Assembly (NCBI GenBank): GCA_900322175.1
Contig: ONYZ01000013.1
Span: forward strand, 1-50,327
From: an uncultured Prevotella sp.
GTDB taxonomy: Bacteria; Bacteroidota; Bacteroidia; Bacteroidales; Bacteroidaceae
Length of the DNA stretch: 50,327 nt
Direction of reading: 5' to 3'
How positions within the stretch are numbered: the stretch's first letter is position 1; each line of letters opens with the position of its first letter. The notes below the pieces were generated by a model. It searched no databases. It was not told the origin of the DNA and saw only the letters and a list, made by a program, of their open reading frames with translations. Both the position numbers and the translations under genes were made by a program. This document shows, piece by piece, positions 7,589-15,736 of the stretch.

Positions 7589-8188
7589 ATGGCAACAGAG
7601 AAGATTGCAATGGGGATTAATCTCCGACAGAACAAGAACAAGACTAACGCCGGTTACGGCAAGTATTATCCTGAAGTAGACCAGCAGAAGACACTGAGCC
7701 TGCGCGGATTTGCCGAGCACATGGTCAACCACGGTTGTCCTCACGGCCGAGCCGTAGTAGAGGGCGTGCTGCTGCAGATTACCGAGTGTCTGCCCGAGTT
7801 GGTGGCACAAGGCATACCAGTGCAGTTGGGCAGTCTGGGTATATTCTACCCCACAGCCGAGGTGGCCGAGAACGGCGCAGTGCCTAACATCGCAGCCATG
7901 GACGGACTGAACCCTAGCGACATCGTGAAGGCTATCCACATCCGATTCCTGCCCGACAGCACCAAGCTCGACAACCTGTGCGGCCCTAAGTTTAAGGATG
8001 CATGCGCACTGGAGCTGCGCAACATCGTAGACACCGTAGAGGTGACGCTGAACGGCAAGCAGAAGAAGGTGCAGACGCTTAAGCCTATCGCCACAGCCGT
8101 GGCCGAGTACAAGTCGGGTCAGCCCGCATCTGGCGGCACCGGTGGCGGCGGTAGCAATCCCGGAGGCGGCGGCATCAGCACCGACTAA
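7589..8188 (+). CDS. HU-like DNA-binding protein with Gly-rich tail
   Basis: The product is 199 aa. Residues about 30-130 read as the HU/IHF-like fold of Bacteroidales (RGFAEHMVNHG, then VVEGVLLQITECLPELVAQG and QLGSLGIFYPT). This matches the long HU-related proteins that accompany VirE-type genes, rather than the 90-aa chromosomal HU. The C-terminus is a glycine/serine tail (GGTGGGGSNPGGGG) that is probably flexible. It has its own promoter, so it can be expressed apart from the VirE-type operon. The next gene, the smalltalk peptide, starts 19 bp after the stop. A nucleoid or DNA-bending role in this module is inferred. The ATG at 7589 (MATEKI) is used; an ATG at 7610 would remove little. 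Confidence 0.85.
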   Translation: MATEKIAMGINLRQNKNKTNAGYGKYYPEVDQQKTLSLRGFAEHMVNHGCPHGRAVVEGVLLQITECLPELVAQGIPVQLGSLGIFYPTAEVAENGAVPNIAAMDGLNPSDIVKAIHIRFLPDSTKLDNLCGPKFKDACALELRNIVDTVEVTLNGKQKKVQTLKPIATAVAEYKSGQPASGGTGGGGSNPGGGGISTD

Positions 8189-8193
8189 GAGCG

Positions 8194-8201
8194 AAAGGAG
8201 G
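8194..8201 (+). promoter_or_regulatory. Strong Shine-Dalgarno site of the smalltalk gene
   Basis: AAAGGAGG lies 6 nt before the ATG at 8208. Bacteroidetes messages usually lack such a site, so a near-perfect anti-16S match here stands out and also fixes the start codon of this tiny gene. Confidence 0.7.
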
Positions 8202-8207
8202 TAGACT

Positions 8208-8309
8208 ATGAGTAAGAAGGAAACCATCAAATTCGTAGTTCAGCTCATCGCCTCGATAGCATCGGCGATACTGACAGCCCTTGGCGCTACCAGTTGCGTA
8301 GGCGCGTAA
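8208..8309 (+). CDS. Smalltalk protein, 33-aa hydrophobic peptide
   Basis: This tiny gene encodes 33 residues starting MSKKETIKFVVQLIASI and ending in SCVGA. It has a charged N-terminus (KKETIK), a hydrophobic stretch of about 20 residues rich in Ala, Ile and Leu, and a Cys four residues from the end. It matches the family I know as the smalltalk protein of Bacteroidetes, which is found beside HU-like genes and N-acetylmuramidase or amidase genes. The role is unknown. The peptide would fit one membrane span. It follows the HU-like gene by 19 bp with a perfect ribosome site, and a terminator follows 15 bp later. Pairing with the adjacent GH25 lysozyme hints at a cell-envelope job, but that is a guess. 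Confidence 0.85.
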   Translation: MSKKETIKFVVQLIASIASAILTALGATSCVGA

Positions 8310-8323
8310 TCAGCAGACAGCAG

Positions 8324-8360
8324 ATAAGGCTTGCACTCACGGGGCAGGCCTTATTTTTTT
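8324..8360 (+). terminator. Rho-independent terminator after smalltalk
   Basis: ATAAGGC (8324-8330) pairs with GCCTTAT (8348-8354), with a further GC pair inside, followed by a run of T to 8360. It separates the smalltalk transcript from the convergent GH25 gene that ends at 8366. Confidence 0.85.
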
Positions 8361-8365
8361 ACTGC

Positions 8366-9262
8366 TTAATCGCGGTAGGCCTTTTCGCCGATGGTCTCTT
8401 GCGAACCGATGGTCATCTGACGCAGGTCGTAGAATGAGCCGTTGTAGATGTCGAAGTCTACATTGCCCTTGATGCCCGGCAATCGGCCTACGTCGGTGTG
8501 CTGCCAGAACTTCCACGGTCCCTTATACTCTAGCGAGTCAACATAATAGTGCGCTATCCAGTATGGATACTCGTCGAACACAGGATCGGACAGATAGCGC
8601 GTCTTAAACTTAAAATAGGTATATATAATAGGCTTGACGCGGTAGTGACTCTCTACGATGTTAAGCCACTTGAGCACCGACTGCTGAAACTCATCGTCGG
8701 TCTGATTCTTGGGTTTATGCTCCACATCCAGCACTGGCGGCAGGTCGCCATTCTCCAGATCTACGGTCTTGATAAAGTGATAAGCCTGCTGGTCGGCGGG
8801 ACTGTGAACGCTATAGAAGTGATAGGCACCACGCGTAAACCCATTCTCGCGGGCCTGATAGAAGTTGTCGCGAAAGTTGCGGTCGGTCTGTGTGGCTCCC
8901 TCGGTGGCCTTGATCATCACAAAGCGTATGGGGCAATGGTCGATAAGACCGTTGTCCTTGAGTTCGTCCCAGTCGATACGTCCTTGATGGTGTGATATGT
9001 CGATACCATGTATCTCGTAGCCATCGGGATAGTTCACGTCGCCATACAGCGCACGCCAGCGGAATCCGAACGGACCTACAAAGAAGTAATAGAAGAAGTA
9101 GAGATATAAAGCGACGATACCTGCCCCACCCAACCAATACGACCAGCTGGGCAGTCTTCGCAATAAACGAACCACGACTCCGGGACGCTTTTTACGCCCG
9201 GGGCCGTGATATGTATGAGTGGCGCCGATACCTTTTCGGCGAACAACACGTCGCTTATTCAA
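8366..9262 (-). CDS. Membrane-anchored GH25 lysozyme (N-acetylmuramidase)
   Basis: The product is 298 aa. A very basic N-terminus is followed by one membrane span (about residues 40-63), then a GH25 domain with HGIDISHHQGRIDW near residue 92, MIKATEG, GAYHFYS and the catalytic DVE triad (PPVLDVEHK). GH25 enzymes cut the beta-1,4 bond between MurNAc and GlcNAc. The anchor places the domain in the periplasm. No ATG fits; the start must be TTG at complement 9260-9262, since the protein begins NKRRVV right after it and the basic anchor is needed. The first two bases of that start codon belong to the terminal repeat of the neighbouring 448-bp unit, so the unit seems to have replaced an ATG. It is the same length as the second GH25 gene at 49317. 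Confidence 0.88.
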   Translation of the reverse strand: MNKRRVVRRKGIGATHTYHGPGRKKRPGVVVRLLRRLPSWSYWLGGAGIVALYLYFFYYFFVGPFGFRWRALYGDVNYPDGYEIHGIDISHHQGRIDWDELKDNGLIDHCPIRFVMIKATEGATQTDRNFRDNFYQARENGFTRGAYHFYSVHSPADQQAYHFIKTVDLENGDLPPVLDVEHKPKNQTDDEFQQSVLKWLNIVESHYRVKPIIYTYFKFKTRYLSDPVFDEYPYWIAHYYVDSLEYKGPWKFWQHTDVGRLPGIKGNVDFDIYNGSFYDLRQMTIGSQETIGEKAYRD

Positions 9263-9708
9263 TTTAGAATTTAGATTTTAGAATTTAGAGAGTTTTCCTT
9301 GGACTTTTTTATTATTGTCACAAGAATCTTTATAATCTCTTGTAAATCAGAATTTATAGAATCAAACTGTTCTTTAGTAATATAATTAACCTTCAGAAAC
9401 AAGTTTAACCAATATGAAGTTTCATCAGATTCTTTTAAAGCTATACTCAGTTTACTAACAAAATCTGCAGTGCTTTGTGCGCTTCTACTCTCCATACAAT
9501 TTGCACCTATACTAGTACCACTTCTAAGTATCTGTCTAGGTAAATCATATTCTTTCTGAGTTCTAATCACATATTTATGTAATTCAACAATTCTTGCAGC
9601 AAAATCTAGAGTCTTATCATGCAAAATGTTATACTTCATATCTTTTTAGAGAGAGTTCCGCAACTAGAGCGAAGCTCTCTCTCAATTCTAAATTCTTAAT
9701 TCTAAATT
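9261..9708 (-). mobile_element. 448-bp unit: 32-bp terminal inverted repeats around a four-helix-bundle gene
   Basis: Left end 9261-9292 begins AATTTAGAATTTAGA; right end 9677-9708, read in reverse complement, begins AATTTAGAATTAAGA. The two 32-bp ends agree at 29 of 32 positions, differing at positions 12, 16 and 26. Each end is itself a near repeat of a 15-16 bp AATTTAGAATT unit and closes with GAGAG. The only gene inside is the four-helix-bundle gene 9271-9639. A hairpin (AGAGAGAG 9648-9655 with CTCTCTCT 9675-9682) lies between the right end and that gene. No transposase and no clear target duplication are seen. The unit fills the gap between the pfp stop codon (2 bp away) and the GH25 start codon. 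Related ends occur at 15705, 16300 and 16570. Confidence 0.65.
9271..9639 (-). CDS. Four-helix-bundle protein (S23 / 23S rRNA intervening-sequence family)
   Basis: The 122-aa product has the family pattern: a helical start with LDFAARIVELHKYV, then LPRQILRSGTSIGANCMES, a helix with DFVSKLSIALKESDETSYWL, and a final long helix. This family is best known from ORFs in 23S rRNA intervening sequences and from the Avd subunits of diversity-generating retroelements; members form pentameric barrels and bind nucleic acid. Here it stands alone, AT-rich between GC-richer neighbours, and flanked by inverted repeats. Its last seven residues (NSLNSKI) are encoded by the left terminal repeat. No reverse transcriptase or variable repeat is near, so a DGR is ruled out within the window. 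A role in moving the unit is a hypothesis. Confidence 0.88.
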   Translation of the reverse strand: MKYNILHDKTLDFAARIVELHKYVIRTQKEYDLPRQILRSGTSIGANCMESRSAQSTADFVSKLSIALKESDETSYWLNLFLKVNYITKEQFDSINSDLQEIIKILVTIIKKSKENSLNSKI

Positions 9709-9710
9709 AA

Positions 9711-11348
9711 TCACTTGGCTTGTTCCAAGGCAAGTGTTCTAGTTGGCTGGTCGCAAACCTCGGTTGGGCCCCAGTACTGGATTGGGCCGGGGTAAACGTA
9801 GGCAGTCTTGCGAGCCCACTCGTCGCGATTAGCAGCAAACTCCTTGAATGGAGCACCGTCGAGCTCAACCAGAGCCTTACGGATAACAGGCTTCATCTCG
9901 CCGGCACGCTTCTCCATGTTCATCATCATAGTGATGGGCACACCACCGGCAATCCACTGCTCAGCAGGAGCTGTAGTGTTCTTTACGATAGCCATGTAGC
10001 CAGTCTTGCCGTTAGCTATCAGCTGGGCAGCGCTGGTACCCAGGGCGTAGCAGTAGTCGGCATCAAAGTTAGATGGAGCAGCGCAACGACCCTCGTAACC
10101 GAAGAAGTGGTGCTGAGAGCCGAACTTGCCACTGTACTTGCCCTCCTTCTTCATCTTCTCCAGCTTCTGGGCTACCATAGTGCTCAGCAGCTTCTCGGTC
10201 TCGATCAGTGATACCTGTACGTTTCCGTGTGGGTCGCGGTCGAGAGCCAGCTGACGGGCAACACCTGTAGGCAGACTGTTGAATACAGCCAGATTCTCGT
10301 CGGTGAGGTGAGCCTTAGCAAAGTCGATAGTCTCAGTGCGATCCAGCTCCTTAGCCTCTGGCATAGCCAGTACGTCGTTGAGCTGAGCGATAAGCTTCTT
10401 AATGGCAGGGATAAACTCGATTACACCCTCAGGGATGATAACAGTACCGAAGTTGTTACCATCAGCAGCACGCTGACAAACGGCGTTGGCGATGTAAGTT
10501 ACAATATCATCGAGGCTCATACCCTTCTGCTCGATTTCCTCAGAAATCAGACAGATGTTAGGCTGAGTCTGCAGAGCGCACTCCAGAGCGATGTGCGAAG
10601 CTGAGCGACCCATCACCTTGATGAAGTGCCAGTACTTGCGGGCAGAGTTACAGTCGCGCTCGATGTTACCGATAAGCTCAGAGTATGTCTTACAAGCGGT
10701 ATCGAAACCGAACGAGGTCTCAATCTGGTCGTTCTTCAGGTCGCCGTCGATAGTCTTAGGACATCCGATAACCTGTACACCATACTTCTTGGCAGCGTAG
10801 TACTCGGCCAGCACGCAGGCGTTGGTGTTAGAGTCGTCGCCACCGATGATAACGATAGCCTTGATGTCGAGCTCGCGAATAATCTCCAGACCCTTCTCAA
10901 ACTGGTCTACCTTCTCGAGCTTGGTACGGCCAGAACCGATCATATCGAAACCACCAGTGTTGCGATACTCGTCGATGATCTCCTTGGTGAGCTCCATATA
11001 GTTGTGGTCTACCAGACCGCCAGGACCCAGGATGAAACCGAACAGACGGTTCTCGGGGTTGAGCTTCTTGATCTGATCGAACAGACCTGTGATAACATTG
11101 TGACCGCCAGGAGCCTGACCACCTGACAGGATGATACCTACGTTCATCTTAGTATTGTTAGCCTCGGTAGCTGGCTCAAACTCTACGATAGGCATACCGT
11201 AGGTGTTAGGGAAGAGCTTCTTGATCTCCTCCTGGTCGCCAACACTCTGAGTGGCTGCACCCTCCTTAACTTTTACTGCACCCTGAAGCGCCTTAGGCAA
11301 CTTAGGCTGATAAGCGGCTCTCGCCAACTGCAATGCACTTTTTTCCAT
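9711..11348 (-). CDS. pfp: PPi-dependent phosphofructokinase
   Basis: The 545-aa protein is the long-form pyrophosphate:fructose-6-phosphate 1-phosphotransferase, the reversible glycolytic enzyme typical of Bacteroidales. Seen motifs are [13 protein letters not shown] near residue 72, the phosphate-binding GGDDSNTNA (Asp where ATP enzymes have Gly, the PPi signature), the catalytic [10 protein letters not shown], and [19 protein letters not shown] for sugar binding. The length is usual for this clade. A -7 box (TAATTTTG on the minus strand, complement of 11395-11402) lies 47 bp upstream of the ATG. The stop codon is only 2 bp from the terminal repeat of the 448-bp unit. Confidence 0.97.
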   Translation of the reverse strand: MEKSALQLARAAYQPKLPKALQGAVKVKEGAATQSVGDQEEIKKLFPNTYGMPIVEFEPATEANNTKMNVGIILSGGQAPGGHNVITGLFDQIKKLNPENRLFGFILGPGGLVDHNYMELTKEIIDEYRNTGGFDMIGSGRTKLEKVDQFEKGLEIIRELDIKAIVIIGGDDSNTNACVLAEYYAAKKYGVQVIGCPKTIDGDLKNDQIETSFGFDTACKTYSELIGNIERDCNSARKYWHFIKVMGRSASHIALECALQTQPNICLISEEIEQKGMSLDDIVTYIANAVCQRAADGNNFGTVIIPEGVIEFIPAIKKLIAQLNDVLAMPEAKELDRTETIDFAKAHLTDENLAVFNSLPTGVARQLALDRDPHGNVQVSLIETEKLLSTMVAQKLEKMKKEGKYSGKFGSQHHFFGYEGRCAAPSNFDADYCYALGTSAAQLIANGKTGYMAIVKNTTAPAEQWIAGGVPITMMMNMEKRAGEMKPVIRKALVELDGAPFKEFAANRDEWARKTAYVYPGPIQYWGPTEVCDQPTRTLALEQAK

Positions 11349-11394
11349 ATACCTTTATTATTATTAAAAATAGAACTAAATGTTTTCTGAGCCG

Positions 11395-11402
11395 CAAAAT
11401 TA
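11395..11402 (-). promoter_or_regulatory. -7 element of pfp
   Basis: The minus strand reads TAATTTTG. A weak TTTC at the -33 position is all that can be seen upstream. Confidence 0.5.
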
Positions 11403-11474
11403 GGCATTTTTTGTAAGAAATACGAAAGAAATCACGCGATTTTCATGATTTTAATATTTTTTTTGGATGAAACA

Positions 11475-11505
11475 CTTGCAATATCAGATTTTTTTTCTAA
11501 CTTTG
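11475..11505 (+). promoter_or_regulatory. Promoter of the 11554 gene cluster
   Basis: CTTG (11475-11478), a 19-bp spacer and TAACTTTG (11498-11505). It faces away from the pfp promoter across a short AT-rich gap. Confidence 0.65.
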
Positions 11506-11553
11506 CTTACTGAATATAACAAAACACCCTAAAAGGAAGGGATAATTAAAATT

Positions 11554-11820
11554 ATGATGAACAAAAGAACACTGAAGAAATCAATTAACACTATTTGTGA
11601 TCAGCTCTTTGCTAACGCAGTAGCTCTATCACTGTATGGAAGTAACAGAAACCAGGAAAACGACGAGGCCCTCATCGAGTCGATTCTCAAGATGCGTGAG
11701 GACTACGTGAGCCGCATTTCGCACCCCGAGCCAGGCATGACAAAGCAGGAATACTATAAGGATCTGCGCGAGAAGTTTATTTCGCGTGCACAAGAACTTG
11801 CAGACCAACTTAGCGCTTAA
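11554..11820 (+). CDS. Small conserved-looking hypothetical protein, 88 aa
   Basis: A soluble, probably all-helical protein of 88 aa with no domain I can name. It begins MMNKRTLKKSINTICDQLF and carries a DEALIESILKMREDY helix and a final REKFISRAQELADQL helix. Two adjacent ATGs (11554 and 11557) are possible starts. A purine-rich AAAAGGAAGGG lies about 15 nt upstream. It ends 6 bp before the acyltransferase gene and shares its promoter, so it is the first gene of that operon. Confidence 0.75.
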   Translation: MMNKRTLKKSINTICDQLFANAVALSLYGSNRNQENDEALIESILKMREDYVSRISHPEPGMTKQEYYKDLREKFISRAQELADQLSA

Positions 11821-11826
11821 TGCCCG

Positions 11827-12384
11827 ATGCTAGGAAAACTTTGCAATTGGCTGCTATATAAACGACTGGGGTGGACTAAGGATGTGACACAGCCCCACCC
11901 CGACAAGTTTATCATCTGTCTTGCCCCGCATACCAGTAACTGGGATTTTGCGCTAGGACAGCTGTACAGCCGCGCCGAGGGAATGAGGATAAACTTCCTG
12001 ATGAAAAAGGAGTGGTTCTTTTGGCCCCTCGGCCCCATCTTTAAGAGTATGGGAGGCATACCGGTGTTCCGACAGAAGAGAACCAGCATGACAGATGCGA
12101 TGGCCGAGACAGCCAAGAGCGTAGACAAGTTTAAACTCTGCATCACCCCCGAGGGTACACGCAAGCGTGTGGAAGAGTGGAAAAAAGGATTCTACTTTAT
12201 CGCACTCAAGGCGGATATACCTATATTATTATATGGTGTGGACTACGAGCGAAAGCTGATACAATGTACACGTACCATCATCCCGACTGGCGACCTGGAG
12301 GCCGACATGAGGGAGATAAAACTGTATTTCAAGAACTTCAAGGGCCGAAAACCTGAGAACTTCACGACAGGAGATATAGACTAA
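11827..12384 (+). CDS. PlsC-like lysophospholipid acyltransferase
   Basis: The product is 185 aa. It has the PlsC catalytic HX4D motif as HTSNWD (residues 35-40), a glycerophosphate-binding GGIPVFR near residue 77, and PEGTR near residue 110. Members transfer an acyl chain to a lysolipid at the inner membrane. It is shorter than typical 240-aa 1-acylglycerol-3-phosphate acyltransferases and lacks a clear N-terminal membrane span, so the acceptor may not be the usual phospholipid precursor. The stop codon overlaps the next start by one base (TAATG at 12382-12386), so it is coupled to the xanthan-lyase-like gene. Confidence 0.85.
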   Translation: MLGKLCNWLLYKRLGWTKDVTQPHPDKFIICLAPHTSNWDFALGQLYSRAEGMRINFLMKKEWFFWPLGPIFKSMGGIPVFRQKRTSMTDAMAETAKSVDKFKLCITPEGTRKRVEEWKKGFYFIALKADIPILLYGVDYERKLIQCTRTIIPTGDLEADMREIKLYFKNFKGRKPENFTTGDID

Positions 12385-15326
12385 TGAAGCGTAACGTGAT
12401 AATATCCCTGGCCATGTGCACCCTGCTATCTGCAATGCCTACCGATGCGGCGCGGAAAGTGAAGGTAAAAACACCGCCAGACCCCTATAAAGCTCTAAAG
12501 GAAAAGATAGACAGATATTTCGTCAACTACAGATCGGACGAGCAGCGCACAGGCGCCATTTACCACTTGAAGACTCTGGTGGTCAATGATACGTTGCATA
12601 CGGTCGACATCAGCGCCAGCACGCGTCTGAGCGAACTGCTGTTTGATGACGATATGGCCGAGACCATATATCAGGAGATAGGCGATATGCTGCCCGACTC
12701 GATGCAGACGTACGACCTGACTATCACGACCAACGGATGGGACCTGCGCCAACTGGTACCCAACCGACTGAGAGAGCATAAGGACAAGGCCCGCACTTGG
12801 GGCAGCAAGGATTATCACGGACGTCCATGGGTGAGCAATGCATCGCGCCCCTACGAGATAACCGAGGGACTGCAGAACCGCCATATAGCCCTGTGGGCCA
12901 GTCATGGACGATACTTCAACGTTAAGGACAGCACATGGAAGTGGCAGCGACCACCGCTATTCGGCACTCGCGAAGACCTGTTTACACCCACCATCGTCAA
13001 TCCCTACCTGATACCCATGTTGCAGAACGCAGGGGCTGTGGTGTTTACACCGCGCGAACGCGACTGGCAGCGCAATGAGTTTATAGTAGACAACGATACG
13101 CCAGAATCAGGATACAGCGAGACCAACGGACACAACGAATGGCAGAACACAGCGTCATGCGGATTTGCCAGTCATCAGGGCACTTATCAGGATCTGGAGA
13201 ACCCGTTCGACGAGGGTACAGCCCGCATGGCTGCTACCACCAACAAGCAGAACAGTCAGAGCGAGATAGTATGGATGCCCGCCATCACCGAGAGCGGCAA
13301 CTATGCCGTGTACGTGAGCTACCACACCACCGACAAGAGCATCGACGATGCACACTACACAGTGTGGCATCAGGGCATGCCCACCGAGATACGTGTAAAC
13401 CAGCAGATGGGCGAAAAGACTTGGGTGTATCTGGGCAACTTCTACTTTGACGAGGGACAGAGCCGTCGCAACTGTGTGACGCTGTCAAACCTGAGCCGCA
13501 ATCACCACGGTGTGGTGACAGCCGATGCAGTACGTTTCGGCGGTGGTATGGGTAACATCGACCGCGGACGCGGCATAAGCGGACTGCCACGATGCCTGGA
13601 GGCAGCACGCTACTACGCCCAGTGGGCCGGAATGCCCTACGAGGTGTATAGCACCAAGGAAGGAGAAGACGACTATGGCGACGATATCAACGTGCGCAGC
13701 TATATGGTGAACCATCTGGCAGGCGGTTCGGTATTCGTACCCGACACCACTGGTCTGAACGTGCCCATCGAGCTGTCGCTGGCCATACACTCGGATGCTG
13801 GATATTCCAGGGACGGCAAGAGCCATACAGGCACGCTGACCGTGTGTACCACTACGATGAACGACTCGATACTGAACTCGGGACTGACACGACTGGTGTC
13901 GCGTGACCTAGCCGACGAACTGCTCTACACTATCCCAGCCGACATCACACGCAAATACGGCAACTGGCCCATGCGCGAACTGTACGACCGGAACTACTCG
14001 GAGACACGATGCCCGATGGTGCCTAGTGCCATAATCGAAACGATGTCGCACCAGAACTTTGCCGACATGCGTTTGGGGCAGGATCCTAACTTCCGTTTCG
14101 ACCTGGCTCGCAGCATCTACAAGGTGCTGCTGCGCTACATCTGCGACATGCACCACAAGAAATATGTGGTACAGCCGCTGGCACCATGCCGACTGAGCGC
14201 CGAACTGACAGGCAGGGGCGAGGCCAAGATAAGTTGGCGCCCCGTGTACGACGAATACGAACAGACCGCCAAGCCCACTGGCTACGTGCTATACACAGCT
14301 ACCGGCAGGAGCGGATTCGACAACGGTACATATATTAAAGGTGGCACCGAGACGTCGATAACCGTCCCCGTAGAGAGCGACAAGGTGTACTCATTCCGCG
14401 TGACTGCCGTAAACGAGGGCGGCGAGAGTTTCCCAAGCGAGGTAGTATCGGTGTTTGATGTGCCCGAGGCACAGAAGACGGTGCTGGTGGTAAACGGATT
14501 CCATCGTCTGGCATCGCCAAAGGTGATAGACAATTCTGTACGTCAGGGTTTCGACATCGAGGAAGATGCTGGTGTATCGTATGGTCGCACAGCAGGATGG
14601 CTGGGATATCAGATAGGTTGGGAAAAGAGCAAGATGGGCAGTGAGCGACGCGACGGACTGGGCTATACCAACGACTCGCTGATGGGACAGTTTGTGGCCG
14701 GCAACGACTTCGACTACATTCGCACCCACACGCAGGCCATCGCCACAGCACGCAAGTATCGCGTGGTGAGCTGTTCGAGCGAGGCACTGGAGTACAACGA
14801 CGTGCAGCCGCAGCACTACGAGATGATGGACTTAATTCTGGGTCTGAATCGCAAGGACGGCTACTCGCTGGTGCCCTATCAGGTGATGACACCGATAATG
14901 CGCGAGCACATCCGACTGTTTGCCAAGAAGGGCGGTGCGCTACTGGTAAGCGGAGCCTATCTGGGCACCGACATGCAGGCGCCTGCCGAGCGACGCTATC
15001 TGGCCGACATCCTGAAGATAAAATACGAAGGACGCGACCAGGACAGTCTGCTGCGCGACTCTATACGCGGACTGGGCATGGAGTTTACATTCCATCGCCA
15101 CCTGAACGAGCGCCACTATGCCGCTCATCATCCGGAGATACTGGAGCCTGTGTACCCCGCATTCTCTGCCATGAAATATGTCGACGACTATAGCGCCTGC
15201 GTGGCCTATGGCGGCACTGACTATAAAGCCATAACAATGGGATTCCCCCTGGAGTGTATCAAGGACGAACCCAAGCGCAACTCTATCATGCGCGGTCTTT
15301 TGCAATTCTTATTACAATCACAATAA
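12384..15326 (+). CDS. Secreted xanthan-lyase-like / golvesin-domain protein with amidase-like residues
   Basis: This 980-aa protein starts with a signal peptide (MKRNVIISLAMCTLLSAMP, cut near TDA). It resembles Bacteroidales proteins annotated as xanthan lyase or golvesin C-terminal-like. Residues about 175-210 hold LWASHGRYF, about 300-395 a golvesin-like beta domain inserted into the catalytic part, and about 460-570 SLAIHSDAGY and SAIIETMSHQNF. Together these look like the zinc histidines and glutamate of an N-acetylmuramoyl-L-alanine amidase (Amidase_3) fold. A fibronectin type III-like domain follows (about 605-695), then a Rossmann-like C-terminal domain. Xanthan lyase activity is doubtful for a polysaccharide-lyase reason: no lyase catalytic pattern is seen. 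Peptidoglycan hydrolysis in the periplasm fits better but is inference. Confidence 0.75.
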   Translation: MKRNVIISLAMCTLLSAMPTDAARKVKVKTPPDPYKALKEKIDRYFVNYRSDEQRTGAIYHLKTLVVNDTLHTVDISASTRLSELLFDDDMAETIYQEIGDMLPDSMQTYDLTITTNGWDLRQLVPNRLREHKDKARTWGSKDYHGRPWVSNASRPYEITEGLQNRHIALWASHGRYFNVKDSTWKWQRPPLFGTREDLFTPTIVNPYLIPMLQNAGAVVFTPRERDWQRNEFIVDNDTPESGYSETNGHNEWQNTASCGFASHQGTYQDLENPFDEGTARMAATTNKQNSQSEIVWMPAITESGNYAVYVSYHTTDKSIDDAHYTVWHQGMPTEIRVNQQMGEKTWVYLGNFYFDEGQSRRNCVTLSNLSRNHHGVVTADAVRFGGGMGNIDRGRGISGLPRCLEAARYYAQWAGMPYEVYSTKEGEDDYGDDINVRSYMVNHLAGGSVFVPDTTGLNVPIELSLAIHSDAGYSRDGKSHTGTLTVCTTTMNDSILNSGLTRLVSRDLADELLYTIPADITRKYGNWPMRELYDRNYSETRCPMVPSAIIETMSHQNFADMRLGQDPNFRFDLARSIYKVLLRYICDMHHKKYVVQPLAPCRLSAELTGRGEAKISWRPVYDEYEQTAKPTGYVLYTATGRSGFDNGTYIKGGTETSITVPVESDKVYSFRVTAVNEGGESFPSEVVSVFDVPEAQKTVLVVNGFHRLASPKVIDNSVRQGFDIEEDAGVSYGRTAGWLGYQIGWEKSKMGSERRDGLGYTNDSLMGQFVAGNDFDYIRTHTQAIATARKYRVVSCSSEALEYNDVQPQHYEMMDLILGLNRKDGYSLVPYQVMTPIMREHIRLFAKKGGALLVSGAYLGTDMQAPAERRYLADILKIKYEGRDQDSLLRDSIRGLGMEFTFHRHLNERHYAAHHPEILEPVYPAFSAMKYVDDYSACVAYGGTDYKAITMGFPLECIKDEPKRNSIMRGLLQFLLQSQ

Positions 15327-15352
15327 CAACAACACTAACAACAATAAACATT

Positions 15353-15697
15353 ATGAAAATTCAATCTAATTCATCCGGGACACGTAGCATCGAGGTTAGC
15401 GAAGAGCACCTTATGACAATTGAGCATTACCAACTCTTCCGCGACCTGATCGACAGCAATGGCTATGTCGACGAGCAGGTGCTTGACAAACTTAAGTTTA
15501 ACATTCGCAGCTTGCTGGAGGGCGACGCAGGTAAGGACAAGAACCTGCTTGACCTGTGCCTAGACGTGATCTATCATCAGAACATGAAGGCATTCGGACT
15601 ACAGCAGCTGGTATTATTGTATATCAACTGGAAGGATAGAGGCAACGACGGTCTGGGCATGACCATAAGAGCCGTGCAGGGCACACCGTTTAACTGA
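15353..15697 (+). CDS. Hypothetical protein, 114 aa
   Basis: A soluble helical protein of 114 aa starting MKIQSNSSGTRSIEVSEEH; no family recognised. The ATG at 15353 follows a 26-bp A/C-rich gap after the xanthan-lyase-like gene, so it probably rides on that transcript. The frame is open further upstream to 15254, but that part overlaps the previous gene and is not needed. It ends 7 bp before a solo copy of the 32-bp terminal repeat. Confidence 0.7.
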   Translation: MKIQSNSSGTRSIEVSEEHLMTIEHYQLFRDLIDSNGYVDEQVLDKLKFNIRSLLEGDAGKDKNLLDLCLDVIYHQNMKAFGLQQLVLLYINWKDRGNDGLGMTIRAVQGTPFN

Positions 15698-15704
15698 TCC
15701 TGCC

Positions 15705-15736
15705 TATTAAGAATTAATAATTTAGAATTGAGAGAG
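15705..15736 (+). repeat. Solo 32-bp terminal repeat at the ygiQ start
   Basis: The sequence ends AATTTAGAATTGAGAGAG, identical over 18 bp to the right end of the 448-bp unit, and agrees with it at 29 of 32 positions overall. The TTG at 15728-15730 inside it is the only workable start codon for ygiQ. Confidence 0.75.

Noticed and set aside
4260-9262. Complete prophage
   Set aside because: No integrase, terminase, capsid or tail gene occurs around the VirE-type and lysozyme genes.
9261-9708. Diversity-generating retroelement accessory gene
   Set aside because: The four-helix-bundle family includes Avd, but no reverse transcriptase, template repeat or variable repeat is near.
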